From Antilocapra americana (taxonomy: Eukaryota > Chordata > Mammalia > Artiodactyla > Antilocapridae), in assembly GCA_007570785.1 (NCBI GenBank), contig ML661885.1, positions 20,030,883 to 20,094,882 of the forward strand: a DNA stretch of 64,000 nt. Direction: 5' to 3'. The position numbers and the translations under genes were made by a program. Every line of letters begins with the position of its first letter. The stretch's first letter is position 1. This document shows positions 36,250-48,534 of the stretch, in pieces. Under the pieces are notes generated by a model. That model did no database searches, was not told the origin of the DNA, and saw only the letters and a program-made list of their open reading frames with translations.

Positions 36250-36467
36250 GGAAAATTTTTTTTTATTTATTTATTTATTTTTTTATTGTTTTTGCCATAC
36301 ATTGTCATGATATCACCATGGGTTTACATATGCTTCCCCTCCGGAACCTCCCTCCCCGCTCCCTCCCCCCCGGGAAATCTCGCTGCACCAGTCCCGAGCA
36401 TCAATCCTGGGCTGGCGATTGATTAGACACATGACAATTAACATGCTTCAATGCCCTTCTCCCATTA
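36250..36467 (-). mobile_element. L1 3' UTR fragment
   Basis: Reverse, very short L1: poly-T, then 'ttttgccatacattgtcatg', 'ccatgggtttacatatgctt' and 'ggctggcgattgattagac'. 5'-truncated within the 3' UTR. Low divergence, so relatively young. Confidence 0.92.
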
Positions 36468-37547
36468 TTTAGAAATCAGCAACAGAAGAGTATTCCATTC
36501 ATTTCACATAGAAAATCAGTAAGGAAAAAAAAGAAAAATGAGAAGAAAGTTCCAGCAAATCCTGAAAGCATGACAAAAAGACATGTCCACAGAACAAACA
36601 AAATCTTCTGCTTGATATTTAAAAAGAAAATACATAAAAGACAGAAAAACTAAGAAATGAAGTGATTGGAAAATAGGAAGATTTGAAAAGGTGAAAGAAT
36701 TCAGTGAGTAAATTCTTTAAAAAAAAAAAAGTCTTGACTTGAAAGAAGGTTAAACTAGAAGGAACGCAAGTCTGAATAAACACAGTGAATAGTCTCATTG
36801 GAGAAATGTTGATTTCAAGTCCAGCAGTTGGAATGAACAAGATGTTCCTGTTATATCTTGTCATACAAGAGAGCTGGGAAAATTATCAAAGACTACTGTG
36901 GATGTGTTGGAAGGACTCAAGAGCCAACTTGAACAGGATCCATGGACCTAAGAGGGGACAATCTGTGCATTGATATTTATAACAACCTCACTGAAAACAA
37001 GGGAAAAAATGCCTAATTGGTCCTCCTTGGAAGCTTCTCTGGACTCAATCTCTCTTTTTCCTTTTTTTTCAAAAAACTTCTTCATAAAATAAAAGAATTT
37101 ATTCTGTCTTTCCTAATTAAACTGTAACTCAGGGCAACCAAATAGTTGATGAAATAATATTTTATCTAGTAAATGAATGCTAATAATCTAATTAGTAGAA
37201 TATCACCATTGGGTACTGTAATAAATTAATGGATCTATGCATTGGTCATTAATGGTTGCAACATCACAGTAAGACAAACACTTTTTAATTCCTTTTGGAA
37301 TTAATCAATATTATCTACAAAGTAAAATTCCCAAAAGTTCAAACCTGAATTTGTCAGTGCTCTAGATCTACCTACCAACTGTCAGTAAATAACATGGGCC
37401 AAAAGAGCATCATGGATACATAAGCATGAAGGAGATGCAATCGGCATAAGCCACAAAGTTGGAGATCTTACTGAATTAATTCTTCGAATTCAATAACAAG
37501 TACTTGCAAGAAATATGAGCAAATTGAGTTCTTTTAAACCTATAGTT
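36468..37547. other. Unassigned AT-rich sequence
   Basis: Purine-rich at 36480-36740, AT-rich afterwards. No gene or named repeat. Confidence 0.3.
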
Positions 37548-37740
37548 GGGCTTACCTGGTGACTCAGTGGTAAAGAATTTGCCTGCTAATGCTGGCGAGC
37601 AAGAGATGCCTGTTTGATCCCTGGGTCAGAAAGATCCACTGGAGGAGGGAATGGCAACTCACTCCCATGTTCTTGCCTGGAGAATTCCATGATCAGAGGA
37701 GCCTGGAAAACTAAGAGTCAGACACAACTAAGCGACTAAC
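37548..37740 (+). mobile_element. Bov-tA SINE
   Basis: Sense copy 'gggcttacctggtgactcag' to 'acacaactaagcgactaac', with a small deletion in the 3' part. Confidence 0.92.
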
Positions 37741-37877
37741 ATTTTTACTTTCAGGTTATTATATATGTAATTATATATGTAGGACACAAACTCCTTTAAG
37801 GGCAGCGACTAGTTTCATCAACATCAAACTGACCCCAATACCAGTGCTTTCAAAATGTGTGGTGCCTAGAATATTCA

Positions 37878-38266
37878 GTGAAGTTCAGTCGCTCAGTCGT
37901 GTCCGACTCTTTGTGACCCCATGAACCACAGCACACCAGGCTTCCCTGTCCATCACCAACTCCCGGAGTCCACCCAAACCCATGGCCATCGAATCGATGA
38001 TGCCATCCAGCCATCTCATCCTCTGTTGTCCCCTTCTTCTCCTGTCCTCAGTCTTTCCAGCATCAGGGTGTTTTCAAATGAGTCAGCTCTTCGTATCAGG
38101 TGGCCAAAGTATTGGAGTTTCAGCTTCAACATCAGTCCTTCCAATGAACACCCAGGACTGATATCCTTTAGGATGAACAGGTTGGATCTCCTTGCATTCC
38201 AAGGGACTCTCAAGAGTCTTCTCCAACACCACATTTCAAAAGCATCAGTTCTTCGGTGCTCAGAAT
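37878..38266 (-). mobile_element. BovB 3' end, 5'-truncated
   Basis: Reverse BovB from the tail ('gttcagtcgctcagtcgtgt') to the C-terminal coding part ('catcagttcttcggtgctca'). Flanked by 'agaatatt'/'agaatatg'. The partial open frame is the end of the BovB ORF and has no independent function. Confidence 0.93.
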
Positions 38267-38323
38267 ATGTTTGACAGTAAAAAGTTATACACAACTCTAT
38301 TCTAACTAAATAATATTTTGAAA

Positions 38324-38527
38324 GTGTTAGTTATTCAGTCGTTTCCAATTCTTTGCAACCCCATGTACTATAGCCAGCCAGGCTTCTCTGTCCATGGGAT
38401 TCTCTAAGAAAGAGTACTGGAGTGGTTTGCCATTCCCTCCTCTGGGGGTCTTCCTGACCCAGGGATTAAACCTCAGTCTCACCAATTGCAGGCAAGCTTT
38501 TTACTGTCTGAGCCACAAGGGAAACCC
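38324..38527 (-). mobile_element. Bov-tA SINE
   Basis: Reverse copy 'gttattcagtcgtttccaat' to 'ctgagccacaagggaaaccc'. A small ACT/AAT simple repeat follows at 38545-38570. Confidence 0.92.
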
Positions 38528-38570
38528 CCAGATAATAATGGTATTACTACTACTACTAATAATAATAATA

Positions 38571-39299
38571 TGAAATAGAGTATAAGTGGGAGAATAAATA
38601 TGACACTGGAAATCTCAAACTATAAAATAAATTATCTCAAAGTTACTGGCCAATCCATTGACTGAATAGTTGCTTATGAATTGCTCACCGTTTAAATGCA
38701 TAATTGAGAGAAGTGTTAAAACAAATTTTATCAAAACATACCATTTTTATACCAATAATTTTTGAGATAAACTAACCTGTAAAGTAAAAGTATATGTGAT
38801 ATGAAGTATTCATTCAGGTACCTAAATGATCCATTACCTGTGAAACAATCAATTATAACTATAATAATCTGTCAAGTATTCACCAGTCTCTCCTTCCTTT
38901 ATTTTCCAAGGTTTGGTATCACTACGAAGTCAAGCCCTTTTGCAGAATATAGCAATTTCAAAACCCTTCATCAATGTTATTCGCTAGGATAAAATAATAA
39001 GAAACTTAGAAAACCACTGGTTATATGCTAAGAAATGATCCTTCAGTGATTCACTCAAAGTGGGCCAGCATTCAGACTATACCTGAGTTACAATTTGAAT
39101 TCCAGAGTGGACCATTAAACCACAGCTCATCTTCTCTTTTTAAAGCTATTAGAAGTAAACCTGTTGCCTGACCTTTATGATTCTGCAAAGCGATCATATT
39201 TATATTTTTTGTGTGTCTCTTTTAACTTCCCTAGCCCCTTTCTCTACTTTCAGAATAGTGATTCCCAGATAAGTACAGTGAGCTCAACAGATGTTAGCC
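38571..39299. other. Unassigned sequence
   Basis: AT-rich, no gene or repeat assigned. Confidence 0.3.
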
Positions 39300-39755
39300 A
39301 ATGGGTACAAACTTTCTAGTTAAAATATGAATAAATCCTGGGAATCTAATGTACAGCGTGATGACTATAGTTAACAGCATTCTATTGTGTACTTGAAAGT
39401 TTCTGAGAGACTGGATCTTACATATTCTCACCAAGCACACACAAAAATGGTAATTAATTGTGTGAGGTGATGGATGTGTTAACTAACCTTATTGTAGTAA
39501 TCATTATGCAATATACACTTGTATCAAATTATAATGTTGTATCCCCTGGAAAAGGAATGGTTACTCACTCAAGTATTCTTGCCTGGAGAACATTATGGAC
39601 AGAGGAGCCTGGTGGACTACAGCCCATAAGATCTCAGAGAGTCAGATATGACAAAGAGTTGGACACAGCTGAGCAACTAATATTACTGCTGCCACTACAC
39701 CTTAAACTTACACAGTATTACAGGTCAGTTACATCTCAATAAAGCTAAAAAGGGA
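39300..39755 (+). mobile_element. L1M 3' end, split by Bov-tA
   Basis: Old L1 3' UTR in sense: 'aatgtacagcgtgatgacta', 'gtgtgaggtgatggatgtg' and, after the SINE, 'tacatctcaataaagctaaa'. Confidence 0.8.
39543..39690 (+). mobile_element. Bov-tA, 5'-truncated
   Basis: The 3' two-thirds of a sense Bov-tA inserted in the L1M 3' UTR ('cctggaaaaggaatggttac' onward). Confidence 0.85.
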
Positions 39756-40826
39756 AACAAGGACTCACATGGAGCAGGGCGAGGCTGGTGGGGGCAATCC
39801 GCTGCCTTGAGCAGCACTGAGGTGAGTCATGGGCCTGTATCAGCACTGCTGGGTCAGAGCTGTTCCCACGGGAGAGGAGGGGCGGGGACAGCACAGCTGC
39901 GATTCTTATTGCAAATCCTAGATAGCCCTAGGCAACTTTTCAAAGTTAGAGGATGAAAACCAATAAATAGATTATATGAACAAATTACATAAATGCCTGT
40001 ATTCTACTTAGAGTGTTTTCGGCAACTTCTTCCATCTAAATTCTGCTCCCTGTGGTTCTCAAATCAGGAACTTTAATATGCATCAGAAGTTTCCAAAGTT
40101 TTCATCATCAACCCCAACACCAAAAGAAAAGTTGAAATTTTATGACCCCTAGTAAATGAAGTATCTTTTGTATTTTTAGTATTTACCAAGAGAATACTTG
40201 GAGAAAAGTGCCAGGAGGAAAGGAAAATAGGACACAGATTTTAAATATAGACTGTGTTCCAATGTTATTCTTCCTTTTGACTTCAGTATAAAAGCTATTG
40301 GGCTATTTGGTGTCCCTGTGAGGGGATAAGCAAATGCTTACAGAGGGGATAAGCAATCCTAGAGTTGCTCAATCAACTTTGTATTTTGATTTAAGGGAAA
40401 ACTAAAAGACCTTCCTGTCCCAAAGTATCTCTGCTCTGTGGAGACTGGAGGTGCCCTGCAATTGACTCAAGATACTGTTTGTTTGTTTAAACAGTTAAAT
40501 AAGTAGTTTCTATTTAATAGGTGAGCACAGATCTTCACAACAGTACCTACTCCATGACAGAGCTAAGAGAAAAACTCTTAGGGAAAGAAAAACAATATGG
40601 GCAAAATGTCAAGGTTCCATGGGATATTGGTGGGATTGTAAAACTTACAGACGTATCTAGAAACCATGGATATTTAGTAATAATATCAACAAAGGATAAT
40701 GGAAAATAAGATAATACTCAGGTCAGAGGATGAATTAAGTAGGTAAAGTGGTCCTTTATATTCTTTTCCCTTCTCATATACCTCTGCTTTTTCCTGTCCA
40801 GAATCTCTTCTGTATCCTCAGTAAGC

Positions 40827-40871
<45 letters not shown>

Positions 40872-41739
40872 CATGAATTCATGTACACCTATATAAAGTC
40901 TGCTCAATTAAAGCTTAGCTTTTAATAATAAAGAAAATGTATAATGCCCTATATTTTATAGATTTTTTAAATGCTTATACTTTAATAGAAAACACCTCAT
41001 GTCTAAGTATAAGAAGTCATTTCTGACACTGGACGTTGATAGTTTCACAGAGAAAACTTGGGGAGCACAAAGACAAACCTAACCTCTTCCCCTCCCACCA
41101 TCCTCCACAGCCTTGGGGAAAAGTCATCAACACAGACTCAATCCCTCTGCTAAGTCAAAATCAAGTTTACCAACGTCCCAATGTCAAAGAGAATTCTCTA
41201 CCTCATGTTAGGCATTCACATGTATTTTATTTGTTGAAGAGAGACAATACAAAGGAGAAAATCATCTGAAATTATAAAATATGGCATTTAATCAACAGAT
41301 ATTTAAATTTAAGGTAAAATTAAATCCTAATCTGATATTACATGTGGAATTTTGTTTTCTAAAGGATATTTTGAAAATCTAAAATCCTATTTTAACTTAT
41401 ATTTTCAGAGAATATACTTGGTATAAAAGAAGAATGCCTTCCATTATTGTGCTTTTATTACAAGCAAACAAGGATTTATATTCCTTTTCAAGAAATGACT
41501 GTTTGAAAATAGAAGAATAAATACTTTATATTTTTAGAAACAACAAGCAAGCTACTGATATCTTTGATTAGCTTCAATAAGTTTGAATGCTTCCTATCAT
41601 CCACTCTTTAACTTGTACCTGACCTGCTTAGTTCCTGGAAATCATTCAGTCCAGACTTCTAAATATGCAGTTCACAGAACCCACCACCAGAGGGCAATAA
41701 AGAAGTTAAAAATCTTGAAGCCATACAGTGAACACGCGA
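39756..41739. other. Unassigned; GC-rich patch and CA repeat
   Basis: 39763-39902 is GC-rich compared with its AT-rich surroundings, with several CpGs. The rest is AT-rich. The (AC)n run at 40829-40867 is listed separately. No gene seen. Confidence 0.35.
40829..40867. repeat. (AC)n microsatellite
   Basis: Uninterrupted AC run of about 39 bp. Likely length-polymorphic. Confidence 0.95.
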
Positions 41740-41944
41740 GCCATGCCGGTCATTTCAGTCTATCCGACTCCACTGGACTGAAGCCCACTAGGCTCTTCTG
41801 TCCATGGGGATTCCCCAGGCAAGAATACTGTAGTGGGTTGCTGTGGCCTCCTCTAGGGGATCTTCCCAACCCAGGGATCAAAGCCACATCTCTGAGACCT
41901 AACCTGCTTTGACAGGCGGGTTCTTTACCATTAGTGCCACCAAA
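41740..41944 (-). mobile_element. Bov-tA SINE
   Basis: Reverse copy 'tgaagcccactaggctcttc' to 'ttaccattagtgccacc'. Diverged at its 3' end. Confidence 0.9.
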
Positions 41945-42360
41945 TAGTGGGAATTTAAATAAAAGCAAATCTAAGAGAAAGGATAAACTCTAAGAGACAT
42001 GTGAAAATGAGTAAATCTTCAAATGGGAAATGTATAAGATCTATAAGGAACAATTTTCACTGTACTAGTATGGATGTATACATAAGTAGTCTCTAAGAAA
42101 CAAAAACCACTTCCAGAAAGTAATTTGAGATAGAAGGGAATTGACATGGATGAGAAAGAAAGGAAAGTTAGTTTTTAAAATAGTTACATTTATTTAGGTT
42201 TTTTAATTTGTTTTACTTATTGGGTCTTTGCAGTATAAGGAAACAGTGGTTTTCAGGCCGTTGTCTCAAAGGAATAAAGGGAATGAGGACTACACTGGAG
42301 CCCAGCTAATGTCTGATTACCTTGTAATAACACTGTAATAATAATAGTTTGATTATCTTA
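41945..42360. other. Unassigned AT-rich sequence
   Basis: No gene or repeat recognised. Confidence 0.3.
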
Positions 42361-42369
42361 TAGTAGGTG

Positions 42370-42499
42370 CATGTATGCATGCTCAGTCCCTCAGTCATGT
42401 TCAACTCTTTGAGACCCCATGGATTGTACACACCAGGATCCTCTGGCCATGGAACTTTCCAGGCAAGAATACTGGAATGGATTGCCAGTTTCTTCTCCA
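42370..42499 (-). mobile_element. Bov-A2/Bov-tA 3' unit
   Basis: Reverse unit 'gcatgctcagtccctcagtc' to 'gattgccagtttcttctcc', flanked by 'tatagtaggtg' and 'tataatagatg' (9 of 11 alike). Confidence 0.88.
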
Positions 42500-42790
42500 T
42501 ATAATAGATGAAATGGTAGCCAAATCATTTGAACTATAAGCATCCTCTCTGAAAATAGTCTTAAGCCATCAATCTTAATTTATATATTAAAGAAAGTAGA
42601 GTTAGAATAATGTTTTCTTTGGAAAGAAAAATAAGATTCTGGATCAAATCAATAATGTCAGCAAACCTCAGTGGTATAAAATACTTCTGATTCCTGTCAT
42701 GTCTCTAGAAGAGGGAAAGCTGAGTGATAATTTCCCCAGATTTTATATTCAATGCAAACATTTTAGATAAGAGGCATCTCTAGTTAAAAA

Positions 42791-42998
42791 CAGGGCTTCC
42801 CACATGGCACTAGTGGTAAAGAATCTGCCTACCAGTGCAGGAGATATGGGTTGGATCTCTGGGTTGGGAAGATCCCTTGGAGGAGAGCATGGCAACCCAC
42901 TCCAGTATTCTTACCTGGAGAATGCCCATGGATAAAGGAGCCTGGAGGACTACAGTCCATGGGGTTTCAAAGAGTTGGAGACAACTGAGTGACTTTCA
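42791..42998 (+). mobile_element. Bov-tA SINE
   Basis: Sense full-length copy 'cagggcttcccacatggcac' to 'acaactgagtgactttca'. Confidence 0.93.
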
Positions 42999-42999
42999 T

Positions 43000-44061
43000 T
43001 TTACTAATAAAAAGTGTTATGGATTTTTTCTTGAGTAGTCTTCAATATGATAGCTGACCGGAGTTCCTCTTTCCTTCCTAAATACATATGGGGATATGGA
43101 TGTGGGTACAAGTCAGAAGAGCTATCTAAATAAAGCATAGTAATCAATAGTTTGATTTTTTTGAAAAAGGAGGTTTCTATATAAATTGTTTCCATAGGAT
43201 AATATTTAATATCAGTTCTTGAAACTAGGAATGACAAATATTTTAAAATTTGTACAATTCATCATGATTGGCTAGAAATTATGTTCCTTTCTACAAAAAT
43301 TGGATTGATATAATATTATATGAACACAATTTCAACTATGAATTGCAGTTCTGTGGGGTCAATAAGTGTGTATTATTTATCATTCTATTTCCTACAAAAA
43401 TGCGTAGAGTATACTTAATAGGAATTCAGTAACACTTGATTGGATATATCATTGACTAAAAGAATATATACAAGAGATAAAAGACAATTCTAAATTATAC
43501 TAAATCAGAATAGTTTTAACAAATACAGATTCCTTAATTTATATTGTGATTAAGTCATGATAATTTTATGGCTTAAATTTCTACTACATTTTGTAATGAG
43601 GAAACCTTTTCAGAATTTTCCTACCTCTTGCTGCTTTCTTCCTTTACATGGCCCTTACTTCCTCCCTTGGTGGGGGATGAGTAGCAATTCAGCTAGCCAA
43701 GTCCTGCTCACACAGTCATGATACAAATCAGATAGATCCTTGCTGCCCTCTCCTTAATCGGCATCACAGGGTATATATATATATTCAGACATTTATCTGG
43801 GGATGGATCTTTAAAAATGTGGCCCACCAGTCCTTTTAAACTATATTGGTAAGATCAATCATACACACACAGAGAAACACAGTTCAAATGTATCACTTGT
43901 AAAGATTCATTCAACTATTTTTTAATTAGGTGGTCTAATTTTGCTTAGGTTGCAAACAGCAGAGGCAAAAAGGACAAATTCTAATTGTCACACGGCAGCT
44001 GTTTGGTGGTCTTTGACTCCTAAGAGCTGCTGAATCTAAGGACTCAAACAAATGCCACGAT
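43000..44061. other. Unassigned AT-rich sequence
   Basis: No gene seen. A short TA repeat lies near 43772-43785. Confidence 0.3.
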
Positions 44062-44497
44062 GCATTGCTATGAGTTGAATTGCATCCCCCTAAAATCTAA
44101 CCCATAGTACTCTAGAATGTGAACAGATTTGGAAATAAGGGTCTTTGCAGATGTAATTATTTGAGATAAATAGGATGGACCTTCAATCCAGTATGACTGG
44201 TATCCTCACAAGAAGAAGAAACGCAGAGACAGACACACAGAGACAACTCAAGTGGACAACAGAGGAAGAGACTGGAGTGATACAGCTGCACTGATTTGCT
44301 AACAATGCCAACATCTTTCCATGTGCCTCTTGAAAGTGAAGCGAGAATAGGTTGAGATCGTTTTGGCCCCAAGACCTCTAATCATTCCCTTTACCGGATA
44401 AAACTGCATGGGTTCATCTGCGAGTGTGCCAGCTATCCTGAGGGAAACTTCAGAGAGAACCAGCTACTAGATGGTTCAATCAGTCTTTCACTCCTTT

Positions 44498-44690
44498 CGT
44501 CTTTTGTCCTTCAGTCGTGTCTGACTCTCTGTGACCGCATGGACTGTAGTCCATGGAATTCTCCAGGCCAGAATACTGGAGTGTGTAGCCTTTCCCTTCT
44601 CCAGGGGATCTTCCCAACCCAGGGATCAAACCTACGTCTCCTGCACTGCAGGCAGATTCTTTACCAGCTGAGCCACAAGGGAAGCCCCAT
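44498..44690 (-). mobile_element. Bov-tA SINE nested in MLT1
   Basis: Reverse copy 'tcagtcgtgtctgactctct' to 'gagccacaagggaagccc'. Confidence 0.92.
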
Positions 44691-44754
44691 GGCCATCGCT
44701 AATCAAATTTACAAAGAGGTATCTCCTCACATGGTCAGAACGGCCATCATCCTC

Positions 44755-45500
44755 AAAAAATTTACAAATAAATGCTAAAAAATGTGTGAAGGAAAGGGAA
44801 CCCTCCTGCACTGTTAGTAGGAATGTAAATTAGTACGATCACTGTGGAGAACAGCATGGAGGTTCCTTAAAAAGCTAAAAATAAAGCAATTACATGACCC
44901 AGAAATCCCACTCCTGGGCATTTATCTGGAGAAAACCATCATTCCAAAAGATACATGGACCCCAGTTTTCATTGCAGCACTATCTACAATAGCCAGGACA
45001 TGGAATCACCCTCAACGTCCATTGGTAAAGGAATGGATAAAGAAGATGTGGCACATATATACAATAGAATATTACTCAGCCATTAAAAGGAAAGAAATTT
45101 TGCCATTTGCAGAAACATGGATAGACCTAGAGACAGAGAGAAGTCAGGGAGAGAAAAGAAAATACCACATGATACTGCTTTACATGTGGAATCTAGAAGA
45201 ATGGTACAGACAAACTTATTTGCAAACCAAAAATCCAGACACAGATGTAGAGAATTTATGGGGAGGGGGATGAGTTGGAAGATTGGTACTGCCATATATA
45301 CAGTACTATGTATAAAATACATAACTAATGAAAACCTATAGCACAGGGAACTCTATTTAATGCTCCATGGCGACCTAAACGGGAAGCAGATCCAGAAAAG
45401 AGAGGATATGTGTGTATGTATCGCTGATTTGCTTTGAACACAAAATTGTAACGCAACTATGCGACTACACTCCAACAAAAATTTAAGATAAATAAATACT
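44755..45500 (+). mobile_element. Artiodactyl L1 3' end nested in MLT1
   Basis: Sense L1 with the C-terminal end of ORF2 and the 3' UTR ('gcacagggaactctatttaa', 'actacactccaacaaaaatt'). Older than the L1 copies at 0.8 and 50 kb. The ORF2 remnant (frame around 45022-45270: KKMWHIYTIEYYSAIKRKE) is broken upstream; 5'-truncated in the region of the C-terminal cysteine motif. Confidence 0.88.
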
Positions 45501-45725
45501 CCTCCAAAAGAGAAATACCAACACCAATGATTGATGACCACCACCACAAGTTTGTTAAGACAAAGAGGGAGCTTCCCCTTGAGGCTTCTGGAAGAACAGG
45601 GCCTTCTCAATGCTTTGAGTTTGAACTTCTGGCCTCAAGATGTATGATCAAATAAATTTCTGTTCTTTTAAGGTAACAAGTTTTTGGTATCTTGTTATGG
45701 AAGTCCTAGAGCTGGCAGTATTTGA

Positions 45726-46670
45726 GACCTAAGATGGCAACTGTATTTTGACTATGTAATGACTATTCCAGCATGATCAACAGATGCTAAGATAAAAGCA
45801 CAACTGAGACTAAACCCAGTTCTTTTTATTCCCAGACTAATAAATTATTTTAAAAGTTAATTATTAATTATCAGATTAGTAGCTGTACTTTGTTTAAAGG
45901 GACATTTTTTAATAGAAAGGTTATAATTATTAGAAACAACAAAAAAACAGCAATCTTCTACCATACTCCTCTCAACCCCCAGTCTTTCTGGCCACAAAGA
46001 TAATTTTTAGGAAAATTAATTTCCTAAAATTAATTTTTTAAATTACATGCTCACACTGCTAATCTTTATTTCATTTTTCACTTTAAACATTATCCATTAA
46101 CTTTTAATAAGATTTATATGTAGCTGTATTACTAGTTCTCTCTCACTCTCTCCTCTTCCCAATATAGATACAACAAAAATCATTATTAAATCAATATTCA
46201 GTGTTTGTGTTATTTTAGTCATGCAATATTTTTTGTCACTGAATGACATGGCAAAATATAACTACATTTTCATACAAACTTTTGTTTTGCCTAGATTTGG
46301 TAATTTCCATATCTTTGTTGTTTTTTGGCTTGCTTAACTGTTTGTGTATTTATAATTAAATTATTCTCAGACTTTCTAACAGAACTGTAAAACTTTCAAT
46401 GTGATCAAAGAGACCAAGAAGTAAAGCTTTGTGAAATATTTGAAACATTTCAAATGTCTCAAGTCCACATTCATACACAAGTGGTTGTTTGGCTAGATAT
46501 TCAACTTTATATGAGAAATTATTTTTCTTCAGAAATTTGAACAAATTGTTTACTTCTGGTTTCCAGTAGTGCTACTGAGACATCCAATATCATTCCCACA
46601 ATTAATTCTTTTATATATAAAACTGTCTTCCTCCCTCCCCTCCAACAGTTGAGAATCTTTTAAGATCTTC
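45726..46670. other. Unassigned AT-rich sequence
   Basis: No gene or repeat recognised. A pyrimidine tract ending in AG near 46135-46166 resembles a splice acceptor, but no exon follows. Confidence 0.3.
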
Positions 46671-46671
46671 T

Positions 46672-47456
46672 ATTAAAAGACGCTTACTCCTTGGAAGGAA
46701 AGTTATGACCAAACTAGATTAAAAAGGAGAGACATTGCTTTGCCAACAAAAGTCCATCTAGTCAAGGCTATTGGAGAAAGCAATGGCGATGGAGGAGCCT
46801 GGTGGGCTGCAGTCCATGGGGTCACTAAGAGTTGGACACGACTGAGCGACTTCACTTTCACTTTTCACTTTCATGCACTGGAGAAGGAAATTGCAACCCA
46901 CTCCAGTGTTCTTGCCTGGAGAATCCCAGGGATGGGGGAGCCTGGTGGGCTGCCATCTATGAGGTCGCACAGAGTCGGACATGACTGAAGCAGCTTAGCA
47001 GCAGCAGTCAAGGCTATAGTTTTTCCCGTAGTCATGTATGGATGTGAGAGTTGGACTGTGAAGAAAGCTGGGTGCCGAAGAATTGATGCTTTTGAACTGT
47101 GGTGTTGGAGAAGACTCTTGAGAGTCCCTTGGACTGCAAGGAGATCCATCCAGTCCATCCTAAAGGAGATCCGTCCTGGGTGTTCATTGGAAGGACTGAT
47201 GTTGAAGCTGAAACTCCAATATTTTGGCCACCTCATGCGAAGAGCTGACTCACTGGAAAAGACCCTGATGCTGGGAAGGATTGGGGGCAGGAGGAGAACG
47301 AGACGACAGAGGATGAGATGGCTGGATGGCATCACCGACTCGATGGACATGAGTTTGGGTACACTTCAGGAGTTGGTGATGGACAGTGAGGCCTGGTGTG
47401 CTGCGATTCATGGGGTCGCAAAGAATCAGACACGGCTGAGCAACTGAACTGAACTG
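46672..47456 (+). mobile_element. BovB 3' end, split by Bov-A2 dimer
   Basis: Sense BovB from 'taaaagacgcttactccttg' to the CTGAA tail. Removing the nested SINE restores continuity across 'gtcaaggctat'. The ORF fragment after it (47034-47447) is the C-terminal end of the BovB protein and stays open to the tail, which suggests a fairly young copy. It lacks the endonuclease and the catalytic reverse-transcriptase motifs. Confidence 0.93.
46772..47005 (+). mobile_element. Bov-A2 dimer nested in BovB
   Basis: Two A-units in tandem, joined by the TTCACTTTCA-type linker (about 46850-46872), ending in the AGC triplet repeat. A perfect 12-bp duplication 'agtcaaggctat' flanks it (46760-46771 and 47006-47017). 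Confidence 0.95.
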
Positions 47457-47458
47457 AT

Positions 47459-48534
47459 TTATCTTCAAAGTTCTGACACTCCATAATAATGTAAAATGAT
47501 ATGAAATTCTTAATTCATTTTACCTGGCTCTCATTGTATCCTTTATATCTAGAAATCCATGCACTTTTCTTCCACAATATTGTCTTACATTATTGCTTTG
47601 GTAATTTCTCCCTAGCCTTTTCCTGTTTTCCTTCTTTGGAACTGATATCAGCTGGATGCTGTACCTCTGAGACTGGTGTTCTAATTTACCATTTTTCCTT
47701 CTTCTATTTCCATCTCTCTTTTGCAATAGTTGTTCTATTTTTCTGGGAGATTTCCTATATTATTGAAGTCTTTTAATTATGTTTTATTTAACCTATCATA
47801 TCATGACTTTTTAAAAGATATCTTTCTTGTTATTTTGAAACACACCTGTATTAGACTCACAGATATGTTAAAATTAATTTAGTATTTTTCATTTGTGTCT
47901 TCACTATGCCTTACCTATTTTTATTTTGTTTTCTCTTTCACTGTGGTTTGCTTTGGTTGGTCTGTTTATCTATTACATTAAGTGATTTCTACAAATGTCT
48001 TAATTATCTATTAATTTTAAGAATAAAGTATTGAAACACTAACTGGCAAATCCAGTGAACATGAAAGGCTTTTCTCTTGCTTATAAATAGCTGAGCTGTG
48101 GAGTTATGACCAGGTTGAACCTGAGGCATTTCACTGTGCTTATCAGTGAGACCTTTAACTATGGATAGTGAATTTCCCCATAGATGAATTGTCAATTTAC
48201 CAATATAAAGATCATAAACTTGGCAATCTACATTTAGGAGAATAAACAGTAGGTTCATTATGCCAACATTTATTCAAACTCTCTGTTTTTAATAAATTAA
48301 ATCACTCCCACTTTCAGCCCACCATAGGATCCCAGAATCCAAAATCTGATTGAACCTCTCTGTAGAAACCTCCATACTTCTGCAAGAAGAGCAGAGCGGG
48401 GTGGGGGGTGTCACTTTGTTGTTTGTTTTGGATTGGAAAAGTTGGTAGTGGGTATGTGGGACCAATAATGCTATTCTATTAATAGCATTTAAAAGAGCAT
48501 GTAAGACCAGTCAAGTATCAACATGTTATACTTT
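47459..48534. other. Unassigned AT-rich sequence
   Basis: No gene seen. Parts (47640-47770) may be an old repeat that I cannot name. Confidence 0.3.

Larger units (their letters stand above)
44062..45725 (+). mobile_element. MLT1-type LTR with two nested insertions
   Basis: The left part (44062-44495: 'gagttgaattgcatccccct', 'gggtctttgcagatgtaatt') and the right part (about 45585-45725: 'aacttctggcctcaagatg', 'aataaatttctgttctttta') form one sense MaLR solo LTR. A Bov-tA and an L1 3' end sit between them. No viral genes. Confidence 0.78.

Noticed and set aside
46135..46166. Splice acceptor (pyrimidine tract ending in AG)
   Set aside because: No open exon or donor follows. Such tracts are common in AT-rich intergenic DNA.
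47034..47447. 137-codon open frame as a gene
   Set aside because: C-terminal part of BovB in a 5'-truncated copy. Similar frames occur in other BovB copies here.
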